DNA of 5,566 bases. Source: Erysipelotrichaceae bacterium (lineage in GTDB: Bacteria; Bacillota_I; Bacilli_A; Erysipelotrichales; Coprobacillaceae). Numbering within the stretch: the first letter of the stretch is position 1; the number at the start of each line of letters is the position of its first letter. The translations under genes were made by a program, and so were the position numbers. The notes below the pieces were generated by a model. That model was not told the DNA's origin. It did no database searches and was given only the letters and a program-made list of their open reading frames with translations. Shown here in pieces: positions 5,132 through 5,566 of this stretch. The stretch lies in contig JAJQGQ010000113.1 in assembly GCA_021200395.1 (NCBI GenBank), positions 1-5,566 of the forward strand, written 5' to 3'.

Positions 5132-5169
5132 TGACAAAGTTATCATATCATTTTATTGTAGTTTGTCAA
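5131..5169. repeat. 8-bp inverted repeat spanning the cargo promoter
   Basis: TTGACAAA (5131-5138) and TTTGTCAA (5162-5169) are exact inverted copies 23 nt apart. The right arm contains the minus-strand -35 box; the left arm covers the predicted start of transcription. This symmetry suits a dimeric repressor, or two face-to-face promoters, since the left arm also gives plus-strand TTGACA 17 nt from TATTGT (5154-5159). Confidence 0.6.
5142..5169 (-). promoter_or_regulatory. Strong sigma-A promoter for the cargo unit
   Basis: On the minus strand a perfect TTGACA (5169-5164) is separated by 16 nt from TATGAT (5147-5142), predicting a start near 5135 and a leader of about 75 nt before the 68-codon ORF. 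It is the best promoter match in the window. The -35 box lies inside an 8-bp inverted repeat, which suggests control by a dimeric repressor. Confidence 0.7.
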
Positions 5170-5261
5170 TATGCTTTTGTTATTACGTTATTGTTTGATT
5201 TTTCATCTTAAATAGCGAACATTTTAGTTTTAATTCCTTAATAATGTTAGAATTCAAATAA

Positions 5262-5465
5262 TTATTCATCATCTTTCACGTTTATCTTTTCAAAAAAAGT
5301 ATCAGTACTTTGATTTAGTTTTTCGTACTGAATTTTTAAATTATTAAGTTCCTTTAAACGTGAATTAATAATTGCAATATCTTTATCAAGCTGATTTCTT
5401 CTATCAATCTTCTGTACTTTTTGTTTTTCAAGTTTTTCAATTTCCTTTGTTATTTTCTTTATCAA
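5262..5465 (-). CDS. Small coiled-coil protein of unknown function
   Basis: A 67-residue, highly charged ORF. From residue 2 to about 50 it is rich in Lys, Glu, Ile and Leu with a heptad-like spacing (KKITKEIEKLEKQKVQK, then RLKELNNLKIQYEKL), which predicts one long coiled coil; the tail DTFFEKINVKDDE is acidic. The frame has no ATG: an in-frame TAA lies two codons upstream (5471-5469), so translation must start at TTG 5465, preceded by GGAAG (5475-5479) with 9-nt spacing. The non-standard start could mean weak expression or a remnant of a longer gene. It resembles DUF4315 coiled-coil proteins of conjugative elements in style, but I cannot confirm that. A terminator-like hairpin lies just upstream (5508-5527), so its own promoter is unclear; no terminator is visible before the cargo promoter at 5142-5169. 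Confidence 0.5.
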   Translation of the reverse strand: MIKKITKEIEKLEKQKVQKIDRRNQLDKDIAIINSRLKELNNLKIQYEKLNQSTDTFFEKINVKDDE

Positions 5466-5501
5466 TCTTTATCACTTCCATTTCATTAAATCCATAATTA
5501 C

Positions 5502-5527
5502 AAAAAAGCATCATATTAAAATGATGC
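5502..5527 (-). terminator. Terminator of a gene lying beyond the right edge
   Basis: On the minus strand GCATCAT and ATGATGC form a 7-bp perfect stem with a 6-nt loop, followed by six T (5507-5502). It probably closes a transcript that starts outside the window. Its arm also contains TATGAT with TAGACA 15 nt upstream (5536-5531), a weak possible promoter for the 67-codon ORF. Confidence 0.65.
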
Positions 5528-5566
5528 CTTTGTCTACCATAATATAAAATTTTTCAATTAGTCTTT

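Noticed and set aside
5131..5159. Plus-strand promoter TTGACA/17/TATTGT as driver of a gene
   Set aside because: No plus-strand gene follows it. I treat it as a by-product of the inverted repeat unless an antisense RNA is found.
1..5566. tRNA or rRNA genes, insertion sequences, CRISPR arrays, integrase attachment sites
   Set aside because: Looked for and not seen: no cloverleaf with a 3' CCA-type end, no transposase or integrase frame, no regularly spaced repeats of CRISPR length, and no paired direct repeats that would mark element ends.

Overview
The window is a stretch of an integrated mobile genetic element from a low-GC Gram-positive bacterium. A gut Firmicute of the Lachnospiraceae, Erysipelotrichaceae or related Clostridia type is most likely; this is inferred from gene families, A+T-rich codon use and strong AGGAGG-type ribosome binding sites, and no species can be named. 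All supported genes lie on the minus strand, so the biological order runs from high to low coordinates.

Positions 2701 to 1 are the start of a conjugation/mobilisation operon: a DpnD/PcfM-family small protein, an oriT-like non-coding segment (a 20-bp perfect palindrome plus a GC-rich hairpin), a 31-residue DUF3789-like membrane peptide too short for routine ORF calling, a MobC-like ribbon-helix-helix accessory protein, a MOBP-type relaxase, and a PcfB (DUF3801) protein cut by the window edge. MobC/relaxase and relaxase/PcfB overlap, and the peptide gene overlaps mobC, as expected for a tightly coupled relaxosome operon. In related elements a VirD4/TraG coupling protein normally follows PcfB; it would lie beyond position 1.

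Positions 2702 to 3059 are an A+T-rich intergenic barrier. It holds two terminator-like hairpins closing the upstream unit, three direct copies of TCAAATTA, and a plausible promoter for the transfer operon.

Positions 3060 to 5566 look like cargo and are visibly more A+T-rich. The main gene encodes a 571-residue protein of no family I can name, whose C-terminal half carries an RNxxxH motif in a helical setting typical of HEPN ribonucleases. Upstream is a strong promoter, a possible leaderless 18-codon ORF, a 68-codon ORF with one hydrophobic segment and a 15-bp perfect hairpin inside it, and a terminator only 2 nt before the Shine-Dalgarno sequence of the HEPN-like gene. That strong site leads to an ATG whose frame meets TGA after five codons and then continues into the large ORF. 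A 67-codon coiled-coil ORF and another terminator complete the right end.

The promoter / small structured gene / leaky terminator / RNase-like gene order resembles toxin-antitoxin and abortive-infection modules, including type III systems with an RNA antitoxin. My main hypothesis is that the cargo is an undescribed phage-defence or element-stabilising module. The motif and architecture are seen in the sequence; the function is inference.
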